Assembly (NCBI GenBank): GCA_023548195.1
Contig: JAJHZJ010000693.1
Location: forward strand, 1,386,501-1,450,500
From: Bettongia penicillata ogilbyi
Lineage: Eukaryota; Chordata; Mammalia; Diprotodontia; Potoroidae
Direction: 5' to 3'
DNA: 64,000 nucleotides
Every line of letters begins with the position of its first letter. Position 1 is the stretch's first letter. The position numbers and the translations under genes are program-made. This document shows, one piece after another, positions 61,035-64,000 of the stretch. The notes beneath the pieces are model-generated. The model was given only the letters and a program-made list of their open reading frames with translations. It was not told the origin of the DNA and searched no databases.

Positions 61035-61290
61035 TTACATTATTGTCATTTGCCAATGACTCCTCTTTTTCTTTTATAAAAAAAGAAATATAGTTAAACA
61101 AACTCAACCAACATATTGGCCATGTCTAAGAACAAATGGTTCATTCTGCCTCTAGAGTCCACCACCTCTTTGCTCAGACCAAAGAACTTTATGTCACCAT
61201 CAGGCCTCTGCTCACTGCACTCATCACCCTTCTTACGTTGCCTTCTTTACCTAACTATGTTCTTGGTGTAAACTGGTGTCCCTAATTGTC
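61035..61290 (-). mobile_element. L1 3' UTR
   Basis: CAAACTCAACCAACATATTG, GCCATGTCTAAGAACAAATG, GTTCATTCTGCCTCTAGAGT, CCACCACCTCTTTGCTCAGA. It is the antisense counterpart of 47560-47740. Confidence 0.65.
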
Positions 61291-62279
61291 CATGCATAAA
61301 AAAGTAGAAACATCAGTGCATGTCTTCTCCTCCCTGGCATACTACTGATTTTACAATTCATCCATTATTATCCACTTGGTAACACTGGCAAATGTTACTT
61401 GGCCAGCGTCGAAGCAGAGGGATGTGTTCCAAGTTAAGAGAAGTGGGAGAAGGAGAGAAGCAATGAGGATGAGCCAGATGCTTTTAAAACCTGTAAGAAC
61501 ATGTTGTATTTCCCAAGATGAGTACGCAAGCCAAACTTTATTCCCGTTGTTTTCCTTCTGGACAAGGCCTGTGTTATGTTCAGAGCAAGCAGGTCAATTT
61601 CCCCTCCCGTCCATCTGATGATTGGCATATTGTTTAAAGATGATGAGGAATGAATTTGTGCACTAGAGGAAGTTGGCAATAAAGTTTATTTCTATAAAAA
61701 GAATCATGCGGTGAGGATATGGTTTCCTATTCTGACTCAAAGCAGAAGGCAGAGTCAGAAATTCCAACCCAGAGGGTCAGGAAGGATTCCAGCACTTCCT
61801 GAATCACATCTGAAGGCATGTTCCCCCTACTCCTTTCTCCTCCCTGTTCTTGCAACTGGCCAACTGGGATTACACAGCTCACACATTTGACTCCACATGT
61901 GGCTGTTTCTTATTAAGATTCTGCATGTCCCTTCTTTTTCCTAGGCTTTGTCATTTCTCCCAATTCAGGTGGATAATTCCATTTCATAACAGAGATGAAC
62001 TATTCAGTCTTTCTGTTAGACCTAAGAAACGGACACACAAATAAACCCTTTTCTTGGCACGGTACACTTGTTTTTTTAACCTATGGCCTCACCTTCTTAC
62101 CACAGATCACAAAATGCTGGAGAACTGGAACTTTCTGACGTCTGGAATGTAAAGTTTTTCTCATCTGAAGTGCTATACTGCAGTGACTTGTGGGAAAATA
62201 TGGGGAAAACCAGTTAATCAACACTTTTCCTAACCTGGAGGTTACCAAGGAACTGTTAAGGTTGTTATCAATAGAATTA
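61291..62279. other. Unique block
   Basis: About 1 kb with no recognised repeat. Opposed open frames at 61376-61618 and 61434-61679 have no domain. Confidence 0.35.
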
Positions 62280-62364
62280 AAGCTCCTTAAAGAGACTGTT
62301 TCATTTTTGTCTTTGTATTCTCAGCACCCGCCCCACTAAATGCTTATTACATTCTTTATTCCTT
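62280..62364 (+). mobile_element. L2 3' terminus
   Basis: AAAGCTCCTTAAAGAGACTG, TTTGTATTCTCAGCACCCGC. Confidence 0.65.
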
Positions 62365-62365
62365 A

Positions 62366-63060
62366 AGTCAATAAGTCTTTGTTAAGCAAGGAGGGTAACT
62401 AGCTGATGCAGTGAATAGAGGTCCAAACCTGGGATCAGGAAGACCTGAGTTCAAATCTAGCCTCAGACACTTACCAACTGTGTGGGTAAGTCACTTCATC
62501 TGTTTGCCTCAGTTTGCTCATCTGTCAAATGAGATGAAGAGGGAAATGGCAAATCACTTCAGTGTCTTTTCCAAGAAAACCCTAGATGGGGTTATGGAGA
62601 GTTGGATACGACTGAAACAACTGAACAGTAACAATAAAGGTGCCAGGAATTGTGCTAAGCCCCAGAGTAAAAGAAAGGGGCAAAAAAGATAGTCCCTATC
62701 CTCAAGGAGCTTACAGTCTAATGAGGAGACAACATGAAAAAACTAAATACAAACAATATATAGACTAGATGTATTGGAAATAATCCACAGAGAAGGCACT
62801 AGCTTAATGCTGGAACTGGGAAAGGCTTCTTGTAGATCAGGTTTTAGAAGCCAGGGAAGCCAGGAGGTGGACTTATCAAGGGAGAGAATTCCAAAGATGG
62901 GTGGAGGGGACAACCAGTGAAAATGCAGAATCAGGAGATCTAGTGTCTTTATGAAAAACAGCAGGGAGGACATTGTCACTAGATTTTAAATAGATGGAAG
63001 GACCTAAAATGTAAGAAGACTGATTGATTAGATTTTCATTGAATTGGCCAAACCTTGGGC
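62366..63060 (-). mobile_element. L2 3' end, split by Mar1
   Basis: TCAATAAGTCTTTGTTAAGC before the insert; after it GGTGCCAGGAATTGTGCTAA, ATCCTCAAGGAGCTTACAGT, GACTAGATGTATTGGAAATA, CCAGTGAAAATGCAGAATCA. Confidence 0.85.
62393..62634 (+). mobile_element. Mar1 SINE, near full length, inside L2
   Basis: GGTAACTAGCTGATGCAGTG, GAAGACCTGAGTTCAAATCT, GGCAAATCACTTCAGTGTCT, GAAACAACTGAACAGTAAC. Confidence 0.92.
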
Positions 63061-63421
63061 TTACCAGAGCATACACAGTCAAATCCAAAGTTCTTGAGAA
63101 GTTGACCCTGTATGGCTTCTTTTGACCACCATGTGATCGCCTGCCCCATGCAAGTTCTCCATAAAATATTCTTTCTAGCTATTCTGTTCTTCCTGTAAAT
63201 GATATGACTAATGACCCTCTTGAGAGAACCTCAAAAGTCTCTTTAGTTGCTTCTCCTTATTCTTGGTGGCTACTGGAAGTCCTTGCCATTGTAAGAAGAT
63301 TCAGGAAATCTCACCTCACATTCAAGGTGTGTTTTCCTTTTCCATTTGTCCTTTCCTGGTAGTGTGTCACAGGGCTTTCATCTTACATGACCTCATTCAT
63401 TTTCTCTTCCCTTCAGTATAG
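63061..63421. other. Unique stretch
   Basis: Nothing recognised. Confidence 0.4.
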
Positions 63422-63590
63422 AATGGTGACTCTGGAGCTAAGGAGAACTGGGCTTCAATCCTGATTCACACACTGAGGACTTGAAGGACATCACATGATC
63501 ATGGACGAGTCTTATGACTTCTCAAAACCCAGCTATCCTCATTGTAAGGTTATCGGAAGGTTAGTGGTGGGTGAGGGGAATAGTTAAAGA
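63422..63590 (+). mobile_element. MIR3/MIR SINE, decayed
   Basis: GAACTGGGCTTCAATCCTGA, GATCATGGACGAGTCTTATG, CAGCTATCCTCATTGTAAGG. Confidence 0.55.
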
Positions 63591-64000
63591 TCTTCTCCAC
63601 TCATTAATAGTCCTCAGACATTTTTTGTTAATTTCCAATGAGGCACTGGATCATGAGGGTCACGCTCTCCAGCTCTGAAGAATGTGTGTATATATATATA
63701 CTCTGAGGTGAGGTGCTACTTTGGGCCTTTTTTTTTTGGAAGAAGGTTTGTATGCCAGATGAGACTCTGGGAAGCCATTTTGAGAAAACCTAGATGTTGG
63801 CATCTCTCTCTCTGTCTGTTGTTCTGTTTGTTGGTCTTTCTGTTTGAAATTTCAGCTTGTAATTTCTTTTCGTATTTTCTCTGAAGTTCAGGGTGCTGAC
63901 TTTTCCTCCTGAACTAAGTAAATGATATATGTACTTGACCCCTCAAAAATTGCTTTCCTTTTAGAAAAGCCCATCTAAGAACCTGTGCAGCAAGCCGTCC
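63591..64000. other. Unique stretch with a short TA repeat
   Basis: GTGTATATATATATACTC at 63686-63703. Otherwise nothing recognised to the window end. Confidence 0.4.

Overview
The window is nuclear DNA of a marsupial, judged only from its repeats. It is packed with the marsupial tRNA-derived SINE usually called Mar1 (signature: GTGTGACCCTGGGCAAGTCA, then GCAAACCACTCCAGTATC, then AAGAAAACCCC), with WSINE/MAR4-type SINEs, with marsupial-type L1 3' ends and with old CORE-SINEs (MIR/THER1, MIR3/THER2), L2 and L3/CR1. CpG is scarce and microsatellites are long. The species cannot be fixed from this sequence. Family names are from memory of the families; no search was run. Repeat boundaries are read by eye and are usually good to 5-20 bases. 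I found no host protein-coding gene, tRNA, rRNA, snRNA or CRISPR array that I can support. Open reading frames are short and come from microsatellites, from retrotransposon relics or from GC-rich unique DNA. The window reads as intergenic or intronic DNA of a repeat-rich genome. || Layout. 1-5.5 kb: a minisatellite, L3 pieces in both orientations, Mar1 copies (two head to tail at 4.55-4.93 kb) and a quiet unique block at 3.2-4.2 kb. 5.5-9.5 kb: MIR3, Mar1 and MIR, two copies of a hAT-like MITE, simple repeats and a unique GC-moderate block at 8.0-8.9 kb. 9.58-11.18 kb: a 5'-truncated, frameshifted RTE-clade LINE with recognisable reverse-transcriptase motifs and a C-terminal zinc-finger-like end. 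11.2-19 kb: SINEs, L2, a second minisatellite, two CT islands around a MAR4-like element, and a 72-bp direct duplication. 19-31.5 kb: L1 3' ends, L2 interrupted by SINEs, a 370-bp GAA expansion, and a cluster of three different small DNA transposons at 29.97-30.69 kb. 31.5-45.5 kb: dense MIR3/L2/Mar1, a small CpG-rich islet near 35.1-35.3 kb, L3 fragments and a possible LTR-like segment. 45.5-64 kb: L1 3' UTRs, a long L2, a relic of an R4/Dong-type LINE at 52.5-53.4 kb, two more minisatellites, an L3 reverse-transcriptase relic split by an L1, and long unique blocks. || Most worth a second look: (1) four minisatellites built from the same roughly 33-bp unit, which matches the 3' tail of MIR3/L3; at three of the four the array runs on into the rest of such an element; (2) the R4/Dong-like LINE relic; (3) a pair of about 185-195 bp terminal-inverted-repeat elements that I cannot name; (4) the 72-bp direct duplication. 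None of these is shown to be a functional system.
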